From Micromonospora coerulea (GTDB taxonomy: Bacteria > Actinomycetota > Actinomycetes > Mycobacteriales > Micromonosporaceae): a stretch of DNA of 64,000 nt. The stretch spans positions 1-64,000 of the forward strand of contig NZ_JAEMUW010000004.1 in assembly GCF_016598485.1 (NCBI RefSeq), in the 5' to 3' direction. Below, in pieces: positions 54,068 to 61,677 of the stretch (position 1 is its first letter; each line of letters starts with the position of its first letter). The position numbers and the translations under genes are program-made. Below the pieces are notes generated by a model, which worked only from the letters and a program-made list of their open reading frames with translations, did no database searches and was not told the origin of the DNA.

Positions 54068-56779
54068 TCAGTCGAGGCGGCGTTCCACCGGCAGCCGGGA
54101 CCGGGTCACCAGCCCGGCCCCGAGCATCGCCAGCAGCGGCACCACCACCAGCACGCCGAGGGTCGACCAGGGCACCACCACCGGGTACGGGGTCTCGACC
54201 GGCCACGCCGCCGCGTACCGGCGGTTCACCGAGGCGAGGATGATCACCGCCGAGCCGAGGCCGGCGACGATGCCCAGCACCGAGCCGAGCACCGCGATCA
54301 CGCCGGCCTGGCAGAGCGAGAGCACCCGGCGTACCCCCGGGCTGGCGCCCACCGCGGCCAGGATGGACAGGTCCCGCCGGCCCTCGGCGGCGGCCAGCCC
54401 GGTGGCCACCCCGGCGGCGCCCAGGGTGATCAGGCCGGAGCCGGCGGCCAGCAGAAGCAGCAGCGGCCGCCGGTCCGAGGCCGGCCCCGCCCACGCCACC
54501 TGCACCTGAAGCTCGGCGAGCGGGGCCAGATCGGCGGTGAGCCGATCCTGCGCCGCCGGGGCCGGCGGCGCGGTGGTGCCGACCACGTACCCGAGCTGCT
54601 CGACCGCCAGGCCGAGCCGGTCGGCGGCCGCCGCGGAGAGAAAGAGCCGGTCCACCGGCAGGCCGCCGCGCAGCGCGTGGCCGGGCAGGCTGGCGGTGGT
54701 GGTCTGTGGGACTTCCGCCCCGTCGGTGGTCCGGCTGGCGGTGACGGTCACCCGCCCGTCGACCACCTGCCGCGGGTCGGTGACCACCACCCCGCCGGCC
54801 CGCAGCACGCGCGCCGCGGCGACCACCTCGTCGGCGGGGGCGCCGGTGAGCGCGGGCACTGCGGAGCCGTCGTCCACGTACGCCGGGAGGGAGAAGCCGT
54901 CCGGACTGCGGAGCGGCCCGGTGCACCGGGGATCGGCGAGGGCCCGGCGGCGGCCGTCGTCGGTCAGGTACTCGGACGGCTGGTACGGGCACGCCCGGTC
55001 GGCCGGCACCACCGCGGCGGCCAGGCAGTAGTCCTCCGGAGACGCCGGTGCGGCGCACGCGGGCCCCGCCAGCCGGGCGACCGTACCGCCCGGCAGGGTG
55101 GCCCGGATCCGGGTGGCGATCTCCGCCGGCGGGGGCAGCGGGCTCCCCGGCGAGTCGGCACGCAGCAGCATGACGTTGCCGGGCGGCATGCCGGGCTGCC
55201 AGTCCGCCCGGGCCCGGGCCTCGTCGCTGGCCAGGTAGACGCCGAGCGCGACGCTGCCGGCCACCGCGGCCATCACCGCGGAGATCGCCGGGGCGGCGGA
55301 GGAGCGGTTGCGGCTGGCATCGCGCAGCGCCAGCCGCGGCGCCAGCGGCAGCAGGCGTCCCGCCCGGGCGAGCAGCCCGATCAGCGTCGGGGTGGCGAAG
55401 ACCAGGCCCAGCTCCCCGAGGATCAGCCCGGTCAGGATCACCGTCGGGCTGGTCCGGGCAGCGCCGAGCGCCGCGACGGCGGCACCGCCGACCGTGAGCA
55501 GCATCCCGAGGAGCAGCCAGCGCCGGCGCCGCCGGGGCGGGCTGCGCCGCCCGGCCAGCCCGGCCACCACGTCCTCGCGGGCGGCCGCCCAGGCCGGCGC
55601 CAGTGCGGCGAGCACGCCGGCCAGCACCGCCACCGCGGCGATCGCGGCCAGCGCGGCCGGGAAGACGCGGTACCCGCCGGAGCGGGCAAAGGTCAGGTGC
55701 TGCTCCACCAACGAGCGGCCGGCGAACGCCGCGGCGGTGCCGAGCAGCAGCCCGAGCGTCGCCCCCGCCGAGCCGAGCACCACCCCGTCGGCCAGCACCA
55801 CGCGACGCAGCTGCACGTGGTCCCCGCCGGCCACCGCCAGCAGCGCGAGGTCCCGGCGCCGCCGCCGTACGCCGACCGCGAAGGCCGGCCCGACCAGCAG
55901 CACCACCTCCAGCAGGCCGAGGCCACCCACCAGCACCGCGTTGCCCGCCTCGGCCGGGTCCGGCGCCGGTGTCGCATCGAAGGGCGCGTCCTCGCGACCG
56001 GGCAGGGCGGTGCGGGCGCGCACCGTCAGGCCGTGCGCGTTCAGCCGGTCCACCAGCGCCGGCCCCAGCCGCCCCGGCAGGTCCACCAGCCAGCTGTCGT
56101 CGGGCGGGGAGAGCGAGCCGGTCGGAGCCTGCGGCCCCAGCGCGACCACCTCCCGCAGGTTGTCGGGGAACTCCACGGTCCCGACCACCCGGTACATCCG
56201 GCCGTCCCTGGTGCGCACCGGGTCGCCGAGGCGTACGCCCAGATGGCGCAGGGCCGGCGGGCTGACCGCGATCTCGTCCGGCGCGGCCGGGCGGCGTCCG
56301 GCGCGCAGCGTCGCCAGCCGCCCCGCGACGGGGTCGCTCAGGTCCAGGCTCCGGGCGTCGAACGGCACCGTCCGGCCGTCGAGCCGTACCTCGAACGGGA
56401 CCGACCAGCGGACCCGGCTGACCCGGCTGCCCGGCGGCAGCAGCCCGGTCACGTCGGCGGCGGTCACCGGGCGGGCCCGCGGCACCAGCTCGCCCCGGGC
56501 CGACCAGGAATTCTCCCCCCAGGCGTCCTGGACCACCGCGTTCTCCGCCGACCAGCGCAGCTCCGCGTCGGCGCCGCCGAGCCGCCGCTCCAGCTGCTCC
56601 GCCCGGGTCAGCCGGGCCATGTCCCAGCTCACCGCGGTGAAGCTCAGCGCCAGCACGGGCAGCGTGATCATCGCTAGTACCAGCGCGGTACGCCCGCGGG
56701 CCCGCCGCGCCTCCCGGCGCGCGATGCGGAGCGCGACCAGCCACGAGCCGACCGCCCCGGCGAACCGGCCCCGGCTCAC
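54068..56779 (-). CDS. FtsX-like ABC transporter permease
   Basis: 903 residues of the MacB/FtsX superfamily with two halves. An N-terminal helix and long extracytoplasmic region (~60-255) precede helices near 260-430, a second region (~510-755) and the last helices (~760-890). The GSAVIILASV and GLVTRSRLPVERRLD ends are typical of large Streptomyces-type permeases. GTG 56779 overlaps the ATPase stop (GTGA). Controlled with the ATPase by the PadR protein of the operon; substrate probably an antibiotic, peptide or lipid. Confidence 0.9.
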   Translation of the reverse strand: MSRGRFAGAVGSWLVALRIARREARRARGRTALVLAMITLPVLALSFTAVSWDMARLTRAEQLERRLGGADAELRWSAENAVVQDAWGENSWSARGELVPRARPVTAADVTGLLPPGSRVSRVRWSVPFEVRLDGRTVPFDARSLDLSDPVAGRLATLRAGRRPAAPDEIAVSPPALRHLGVRLGDPVRTRDGRMYRVVGTVEFPDNLREVVALGPQAPTGSLSPPDDSWLVDLPGRLGPALVDRLNAHGLTVRARTALPGREDAPFDATPAPDPAEAGNAVLVGGLGLLEVVLLVGPAFAVGVRRRRRDLALLAVAGGDHVQLRRVVLADGVVLGSAGATLGLLLGTAAAFAGRSLVEQHLTFARSGGYRVFPAALAAIAAVAVLAGVLAALAPAWAAAREDVVAGLAGRRSPPRRRRRWLLLGMLLTVGGAAVAALGAARTSPTVILTGLILGELGLVFATPTLIGLLARAGRLLPLAPRLALRDASRNRSSAAPAISAVMAAVAGSVALGVYLASDEARARADWQPGMPPGNVMLLRADSPGSPLPPPAEIATRIRATLPGGTVARLAGPACAAPASPEDYCLAAAVVPADRACPYQPSEYLTDDGRRRALADPRCTGPLRSPDGFSLPAYVDDGSAVPALTGAPADEVVAAARVLRAGGVVVTDPRQVVDGRVTVTASRTTDGAEVPQTTTASLPGHALRGGLPVDRLFLSAAAADRLGLAVEQLGYVVGTTAPPAPAAQDRLTADLAPLAELQVQVAWAGPASDRRPLLLLLAAGSGLITLGAAGVATGLAAAEGRRDLSILAAVGASPGVRRVLSLCQAGVIAVLGSVLGIVAGLGSAVIILASVNRRYAAAWPVETPYPVVVPWSTLGVLVVVPLLAMLGAGLVTRSRLPVERRLD

Positions 56780-57510
56780 CGCTCGCTGCCGGTCAGCAGC
56801 TGCTCGACGCCGGCCAGCGGCGCCGTCGAGTCGACGAGCACCCCGTCCCGGAGGAAGATCACCCGGTCCGCCCAGCCGGCGTGCCGAGCCTCGTGGGTGA
56901 CCAGCACCCCCGCCGCGCCGGCGTCCACCCGGCGGCGCAGCAGGTGCAGCACCGCCTCCCCGGCCTGCGAGTCCAGCGCCCCGGTCGGCTCGTCGGCGAG
57001 CACCAGCCGGCGCTCCCCGACCAGCGCCCGGGCGATCGCCACCCGCTGCTGCTGGCCGCCGGAGAGCTGGTCGGGAAAGCGGTCGCCCAGCCCGGTCAGC
57101 TCAACCTCCGCCAGCGCGGCCAGGGCCAGCCGCCGGGCCTGCCGGACACCCGTGCCGTCGAGCTCCAGGGGCAGCGCGACGTTCTCCGCCGCAGTGAGGC
57201 TGCCCAGCAGGTTGAGATCCTGGAAGACGTAGCCGATCCGCCGCCGCCGCAGCCGGGCCAGCTCGCGGCGGCCCAGCCCGCCCAGCGCCGCTCCCTCGAC
57301 CAGCACCTCGCCGCCGGTCGGGCGGTCCAGCCCGCCGGCCAGCGCCAGCAGGGTCGACTTACCGGAGCCGGAGGGGCCCATCACCGCGACCAGCTCGCCC
57401 GGCTGGACGGTGAGGCTGACGCCGCGCAGCGCGTGCACCGCGGCCACGCCGGCCCCGTGGGTCCGGTGGACCTCCCGCAGCTCCAGCACCGCGGCGCCCC
57501 CGACGGTCAT
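56776..57510 (-). CDS. ABC transporter ATP-binding protein (MacB/LolD type)
   Basis: 244 residues. GPSGSGKSTLLALAGGLDRP (Walker A), VFQDLNLL (Q-loop), LSGGQQQRVAIARALV (signature), LVLADEPTGALDSQAG (Walker B and D-loop) and VTHEARHAGWADRV (H-loop) make a complete ATPase. ATG 57510 is overlapped by the stop of the SARSEP-repeat ORF (ATGA), with GGAG 8 nt upstream inside the repeat. Confidence 0.96.
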   Translation of the reverse strand: MTVGGAAVLELREVHRTHGAGVAAVHALRGVSLTVQPGELVAVMGPSGSGKSTLLALAGGLDRPTGGEVLVEGAALGGLGRRELARLRRRRIGYVFQDLNLLGSLTAAENVALPLELDGTGVRQARRLALAALAEVELTGLGDRFPDQLSGGQQQRVAIARALVGERRLVLADEPTGALDSQAGEAVLHLLRRRVDAGAAGVLVTHEARHAGWADRVIFLRDGVLVDSTAPLAGVEQLLTGSER

Positions 57511-57689
57511 CGGATCGGCTCCGTTCGCGACTGGGGGGCTCGCACACCCGGCTCACTCTTCGCGCTCACCGGGCCGCCTTTCGTTCGCGACTGCGGGGCT
57601 CGCAAACCCGGCTCACTCCTCGCGCTCACCGGTGGGCCTTTCGTTCGCGACTGCGGGGCTCGCAAACCCGGCTCACTCCTCGCGCTCAC
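57507..57689 (-). CDS. SARSEP triple-repeat ORF (60 residues) coupling padR to the ABC gene
   Basis: GTG 57689 overlaps the PadR TGA, and the TGA at 57509-57507 overlaps the ATPase ATG. The frame consists of three 20-residue units beginning VSARSEPGLRAPQSRTK, VSARSEPGLRAPQSRTK and VSAKSEPGVRAPQSRTE. Each unit is 60 bp, so the chain stays in frame, unlike the 59-bp chain at 39.1 kb. No fold is expected; a coupling role is inferred. Confidence 0.55.
   Translation of the reverse strand: MSARSEPGLRAPQSRTKGPPVSARSEPGLRAPQSRTKGGPVSAKSEPGVRAPQSRTEPIR
57507..57689 (-). repeat. Three 60-bp tandem repeats, SARSEP linker family
   Basis: Units 1 and 2 (nearest PadR) are almost identical; the third differs at scattered positions. 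All begin GTGAGCGCGA on the minus strand. The array is related to 39065-39182. Confidence 0.9.
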
Positions 57690-58282
57690 CGGTGGGCCTC
57701 CCTTCCGGGCCGGTCCACCACCACCCCGGCGTCCCCGCTGTCGGGCGCCGGCGGGCGGAGCGGGGCGGGACGGTAGCGGACCAGGCTCGTCTCGCAGTGG
57801 TCCAGCCAGCGGATCTCCGCCTCGGCCTGGAAGACCATCGCGTCCAGCACCAGCCGCCAGGGCAGGTCCTCCGGCTTGTCGCTGGCGTACTTCAGCCGGG
57901 TCAACTCCTGCAACGCCCGCATGGTCGCGCTGCGCTGGGTCTGCACCACCGCGCGGACGTCCACGCCGGGGGTCGTCAGCGCCAGGGCCAGCTTGATCGC
58001 CAGCTCGTCCCGGGGCCGGTCGGTGCGGCTGATCGGGGTGGCGAACCAGAGCGCCAGGTCCGCCCGCCCGGCGTCGGTGATCTCGTACGGTCGCTGCCCG
58101 GCCTCGCTCTCCGGCAGCGGGCGCACCAGGCCGTCCCGCTCCAGGCGGGAGAGGGTGGTGTAGACCTGCCCGATGTTCAGCGGCCAGGTCGCGCCGGTGG
58201 ACTCCTCGAACGCGGCGCGGAGCTGGTAGCCGTACATCTGGCCGCGCTCGAGCAGGGCGAGCAGCCCGTGACGGATGGACAT
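57686..58282 (-). CDS. PadR family transcriptional regulator
   Basis: 198 residues. MSIRHGLLALLERGQMYGYQLRAAFEESTGATWPLNIGQVYTTLSRLERDGLV is a full PadR winged helix. A Vir-type C-terminal helical half follows (PRDELAIKLALALTTPGVDVRAVVQTQRSATMRALQELTRL). It likely represses the downstream ABC genes and itself through the palindrome at 58296-58310. ATG 58282. Confidence 0.93.
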   Translation of the reverse strand: MSIRHGLLALLERGQMYGYQLRAAFEESTGATWPLNIGQVYTTLSRLERDGLVRPLPESEAGQRPYEITDAGRADLALWFATPISRTDRPRDELAIKLALALTTPGVDVRAVVQTQRSATMRALQELTRLKYASDKPEDLPWRLVLDAMVFQAEAEIRWLDHCETSLVRYRPAPLRPPAPDSGDAGVVVDRPGREAHR

Positions 58283-58295
58283 GGCAACGGAGTAT

Positions 58296-58310
58296 GCATA
58301 CCTGGTATGC
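58296..58310 (-). promoter_or_regulatory. Putative PadR operator
   Basis: GCATACC T GGTATGC, a perfect 7-bp dyad with a 1-bp centre, 14 bp upstream of the PadR ATG. A second overlapping TATGCATA palindrome lies at 58293-58300. Confidence 0.65.
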
Positions 58311-58366
58311 GGTCCGCAACCGGAACCACCCGCAGGGTGACCTGGGCCGCTGTCCGCCCGACCGGC

Positions 58367-58816
58367 TCAGGTGGGGCGGCCCGGGAAGGGCACGGTGAGC
58401 GGGGTCACTCTGGCGGTGCGCCGCCACCGGGTGGCGCGCAGCGCGCAGTCGGTCAGCGCGGCCAGGGCCCGGTTCCGGTCCGCCCCGGTGGTGTGCGGCA
58501 GCGCCGCCCGCCAGAACCCGGCGGTCCGCTCCTCGATCTCGATCGCCAGCTTGAGCGCGCTGGCCCGGTCGTTCACCGGGTACGGCAGGGCGTAGCCGGC
58601 CCGGTCGGCGGGCACCTGACCGCCGCCGGAGCTGAGCTGGAGGATGAGGGCGTCGCGGCGGGCGCGGTGGGCCGCCTCGGCGGCGCGGGCGGCCGTCCGG
58701 GCGGCGTCGGTGAGGCGGACGCCGATCGGGCCGTACGCCCAGATCGCCGCGTACTCCGCGGTCAGGGCGGCGGCGAGGGCCTCGGCGGGGCCGGTCGGCG
58801 CGGTACGGGGAATCAC
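58367..58816 (-). CDS. DUF4439 ferritin-like protein
   Basis: 149 residues from GTG 58816. [23 protein letters not shown] and [16 protein letters not shown] carry the Glu residues expected of a four-helix ferritin-like bundle of DUF4439. M. tuberculosis has one (Rv2844) next to rimP, as here. The GTG overlaps the stop of the lipoprotein gene (GTGA). Metal binding is inferred from the family. Confidence 0.8.
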   Translation of the reverse strand: MIPRTAPTGPAEALAAALTAEYAAIWAYGPIGVRLTDAARTAARAAEAAHRARRDALILQLSSGGGQVPADRAGYALPYPVNDRASALKLAIEIEERTAGFWRAALPHTTGADRNRALAALTDCALRATRWRRTARVTPLTVPFPGRPT

Positions 58817-59340
58817 TTCAACGCCTCCAGATGGGTGGCCCGGGCGGCGGCGATCGAGCCGAGCAGCGCGGCCCGCTCGGCGGGCGCTGCCGCGCACGCC
58901 TTCGCCGCGTTCTCCCGACCGGTCTGTTCGGCCGCTTGGAGCTCGGCGAGCAGGCCGTCGGGCTCGGCGGCGCCGGAAGCGGGCGGGGCGCCGGCCGGCG
59001 TGCCCGAGGGCGCCGGGCGGCCGATCACCCGGCGCAGCTCGTCGGCGTGGGCCTGGTGGGCGTCGGCGATCGGGGTCAGCCGGTCGGCCAGGCTCGGGTC
59101 CGCGGCGAGCGCGGCCCGGTGCTGGGCGGCCAGCGCGGCGGATTCCGCCGCCAACGGCTCCAGCGGGTCGGGCGCCGGCGGCTCGTCGTCGTCGTCGAAA
59201 AGATCACAGCCGGTCAGCGCCACGGTCGCCCCGCCGGCCACCACCAGCGCCCCGGCGCGCAGCAGGTTTCGCCGGGAATGCCTGGGTGCCCCGTCGCGCT
59301 GTGTTGTTCTGCCAGTCGCCACCGGACAAGTCAACACCAT
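58813..59340 (-). CDS. TAT-type lipoprotein with ferritin-like helices
   Basis: 175 residues from ATG 59340. [24 protein letters not shown] holds the twin-Arg motif, a hydrophobic core and the LTGC lipobox, so the protein is exported folded and lipid-anchored. The mature part has two long helices with His/Glu spacing ([25 protein letters not shown]) as in ferritin-like proteins. A Pro/Ala linker and two more helices follow. It is translationally coupled to DUF4439 and divergent from rimP. Confidence 0.75.
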   Translation of the reverse strand: MVLTCPVATGRTTQRDGAPRHSRRNLLRAGALVVAGGATVALTGCDLFDDDDEPPAPDPLEPLAAESAALAAQHRAALAADPSLADRLTPIADAHQAHADELRRVIGRPAPSGTPAGAPPASGAAEPDGLLAELQAAEQTGRENAAKACAAAPAERAALLGSIAAARATHLEALK

Positions 59341-59499
59341 CTGTGGTCGCCCGTGGGCCACCGGCGTCGGTGCGCCGCCGGGTCCGTCGCCCGCTGCGCG
59401 CGTTACGCTCTGCCCAGCCACCGGGCGCGATTGCCCCGGTGGCGTGCCGGCATGGCGGGCCGACCCGGCCCGAACCTGATCAGGAGAAGGGTGCGCCAG

Positions 59500-60195
59500 A
59501 TGACGCAGCGTGGCCGTGCCACCAGGCCGACGGGGCCCTCCGGGCGTCCCCGGCGGGCCGACGGCCCCCGTGACGGGGACCGGGCCGGCGCACCGCGCGG
59601 CGGTGACCTGGGCGCCCGGCGCGCGCGACTGCGCGAGGTGATCGAACCGGTGGTCACGGCGGCCGGGTACGACTTGGAGGACCTCGCGGTCTCCCGGGCC
59701 GGCCGGCGGCACATCGTACGGGTGATCGTGGACGCCGACGGCGGGATCAACCTGGACGCGGTCGCGGACGTCTCCCGGGCGGTTTCGGTGGCGTTGGACG
59801 CCGCCGAGGAGGCCGGCGGTGACATCGTGGCGGGGGAGTACCAGCTCGAGGTCAGCTCGCCGGGCGTGGACCGCCCGCTCACCCTGCCCCGGCACTGGCG
59901 GCGCAACGTCGGCCGGCTGGTCAAGGTGACCGTGCGCGGCACGCCGGGCCGGCCCGAGCAGCGGGCCGCCGGAGACCGGCAGGTCACCGGCCGGGTGATC
60001 GAGGCCGACGACGAACGCGTGGTGCTGGAGACCGATGCCGGCCGCGCGGAGCACAGCTACGCCGAGCTCGGACCCGGTCGGGTCCAGGTCGAGTTCGTCC
60101 GCCTCGACGAGGCGGACGAGTCCGACGAGGCCGGCGACATTGACGACATTGACGACATCGACGACGAAGATGATGTGGAGGACGAGGAGAGGTGA
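59500..60195 (+). CDS. rimP: Ribosome maturation factor RimP
   Basis: 231 residues, needed for 30S assembly. A basic disordered N-terminus (~50 residues) precedes [69 protein letters not shown] and the SH3-like C-terminus. The tail is very acidic ([13 protein letters not shown]) and encoded by near-repeats of GACATTGAC. ATG 59500 or GTG 59491; the ATG is supported by the usual MTQRGRA start of relatives. Overlaps nusA by GTGA. Confidence 0.95.
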   Translation: MTQRGRATRPTGPSGRPRRADGPRDGDRAGAPRGGDLGARRARLREVIEPVVTAAGYDLEDLAVSRAGRRHIVRVIVDADGGINLDAVADVSRAVSVALDAAEEAGGDIVAGEYQLEVSSPGVDRPLTLPRHWRRNVGRLVKVTVRGTPGRPEQRAAGDRQVTGRVIEADDERVVLETDAGRAEHSYAELGPGRVQVEFVRLDEADESDEAGDIDDIDDIDDEDDVEDEER

Positions 60196-61235
60196 ACATC
60201 GACCTCGCGGCGCTGCGCGCACTCGAGCGCGAGCGGGAGATCCCGTTCGACACGATCCTCGCGGCGATCGAGACCGCGTTGCTGACCGCCTACCGGCACA
60301 CCGAGGGCGCCGAGGCGCACGCCCGGGTGGAGATCGACCGCAAGTCGGGCGCGGCCCTAGTCTACGCCCAGGAGCTGGACGACGACGGCACCGTGGTGCG
60401 GGAGTGGGACGACACCCCGCACGACTTCGGCCGGATCGCCGCCATGACGGCGAAGCAGGTGATCCTCCAGCGGCTGCGGGAGGCCACCGACGAGGTGCAC
60501 TTCGGCGAGTACGTCGGCCGCGAGGGCGACCTGGTCACCGGCGTGGTGCAGGCGCACGAGGCGCGGGCCGAGAAGGGCATCGTCAGCGTCAACCTGGGCA
60601 AGCTGGAGGGCGTCCTCCCGCAGTCGGAGCAGGTGCCCGGCGAGCGGTACACGCACGGCGAGCGGATCCGCTGCGTCGTGGTGCACGTGGCGAAGGGAAC
60701 GCGCGGGCCGCAGATCACCCTGTCCCGTTCGCACCCGGCGCTGGTGAAGAAACTCTTCGCGCTCGAGGTGCCGGAGATCGCCGACGGCACGGTCGAGATC
60801 GGCGCGATCGCCCGGGAGGCGGGCCACCGGACGAAGATCGCGGTCCGCTCGACCACCCCGGGCGTCAACGCCAAGGGCGCCTGCATCGGCCCGATGGGGC
60901 AGCGGGTCCGCGCGGTGATGAGCGAGCTGCACGGTGAGAAGATCGACATTATCGACTGGTCGGACGACCCGGCGACCTTCGTCGGCAACGCGCTCTCGCC
61001 GGCCCGGGCGCTGCGGGTCGAGGTCGTCGACCTGGCCAGCCGCACGGCCCGGGTCACGGTGCCGGACTTCCAGCTCTCCCTGGCGATCGGTCGGGAGGGG
61101 CAGAATGCCCGGCTTGCCGCCCGGTTGACCGGTTGGCGGATCGACATCCGGTCGGATGCGGAGCAGACCGGCACGGCCGGCCGGGGCGCTGCTGATCACG
61201 TCCCGGAGCCGGGCGGCGCGATCTCGAGCAGCTAG
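60192..61235 (+). CDS. nusA: Transcription termination/antitermination factor NusA
   Basis: 347 residues. The N-terminal RNAP-binding domain (~1-125), S1 domain ([33 protein letters not shown]) and two KH domains ([57 protein letters not shown]) are present. It has no C-terminal acidic repeats, which is normal for actinobacteria. GTG 60192 overlaps the rimP stop. Part of the rimP-nusA-ylxR-infB operon. Confidence 0.97.
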   Translation: MNIDLAALRALEREREIPFDTILAAIETALLTAYRHTEGAEAHARVEIDRKSGAALVYAQELDDDGTVVREWDDTPHDFGRIAAMTAKQVILQRLREATDEVHFGEYVGREGDLVTGVVQAHEARAEKGIVSVNLGKLEGVLPQSEQVPGERYTHGERIRCVVVHVAKGTRGPQITLSRSHPALVKKLFALEVPEIADGTVEIGAIAREAGHRTKIAVRSTTPGVNAKGACIGPMGQRVRAVMSELHGEKIDIIDWSDDPATFVGNALSPARALRVEVVDLASRTARVTVPDFQLSLAIGREGQNARLAARLTGWRIDIRSDAEQTGTAGRGAADHVPEPGGAISSS

Positions 61236-61251
61236 GGGTAGACTTTCTCCA

Positions 61252-61584
61252 GTGGTACGACGCGCGCTGCCGGAGCGCACCTGTGTGGGCTGCCGGAGAC
61301 GTGCGCCGGCCAGCGAACTGCTGCGGATCGTCGCGATCGGTGACGAGGCTGGTTACAGCCTCCGGCCCGATCCGGCCCGCAGACTGCCGGGTCGGGGAGC
61401 GCACATGCACCCGGATCCGGCCTGCTTCGCGCAGGCGGTGCGCCGCCGCGCCTTCGGGCGGGCACTGCGCATCACCGGGGTCGTCGATCACGGTGAGCTG
61501 GCGGAGCACGTTGCCGCGCCAACCACGACGTCCGGTCAGCCCGACCGGGCGAGGGTCGCTAGCAAGGTAGGACGACCGACATGA
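61252..61584 (+). CDS. ylxR: YlxR/DUF448 RNA-binding-like protein
   Basis: 110 residues from GTG 61252. RRALPERTCVGCRRRAPASELLRIV and GRGAHMHPDPACFAQAVRRRAFGRALR are the YlxR hallmark, including the CxxC site. It always lies between nusA and infB. A nucleoid- or RNase P-associated role has been proposed elsewhere; nothing in this sequence decides that. Confidence 0.93.
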   Translation: MVRRALPERTCVGCRRRAPASELLRIVAIGDEAGYSLRPDPARRLPGRGAHMHPDPACFAQAVRRRAFGRALRITGVVDHGELAEHVAAPTTTSGQPDRARVASKVGRPT

Positions 61585-61630
61585 GCACACGATGAAGTCC
61601 CTGAAATGACCAGGCTTCAAGTGCAGGAGT

Positions 61631-61662
61631 GAGGTCGCTGCGGGTACTGCCCGCACGACCTC
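61631..61662 (+). promoter_or_regulatory. Hairpin in the infB leader
   Basis: GAGGTCG and TGCGGG pair with CCCGCA and CGACCTC (13 bp, one bulged C, ~5-nt loop TACTG). It ends 15 nt before infB and immediately precedes its GAGTGAGGAG ribosome-binding region, so it can act as an attenuator or translational control element. Confidence 0.5.
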
Positions 61663-61677
61663 GGAGTGAGGAGTGCA

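Noticed and set aside
53127..56744. 1205-codon minus-strand frame under the ABC permease
   Set aside because: Alternative frame to the FtsX-like permease gene; Arg/Gly/Ala-rich without membrane segments or domains.
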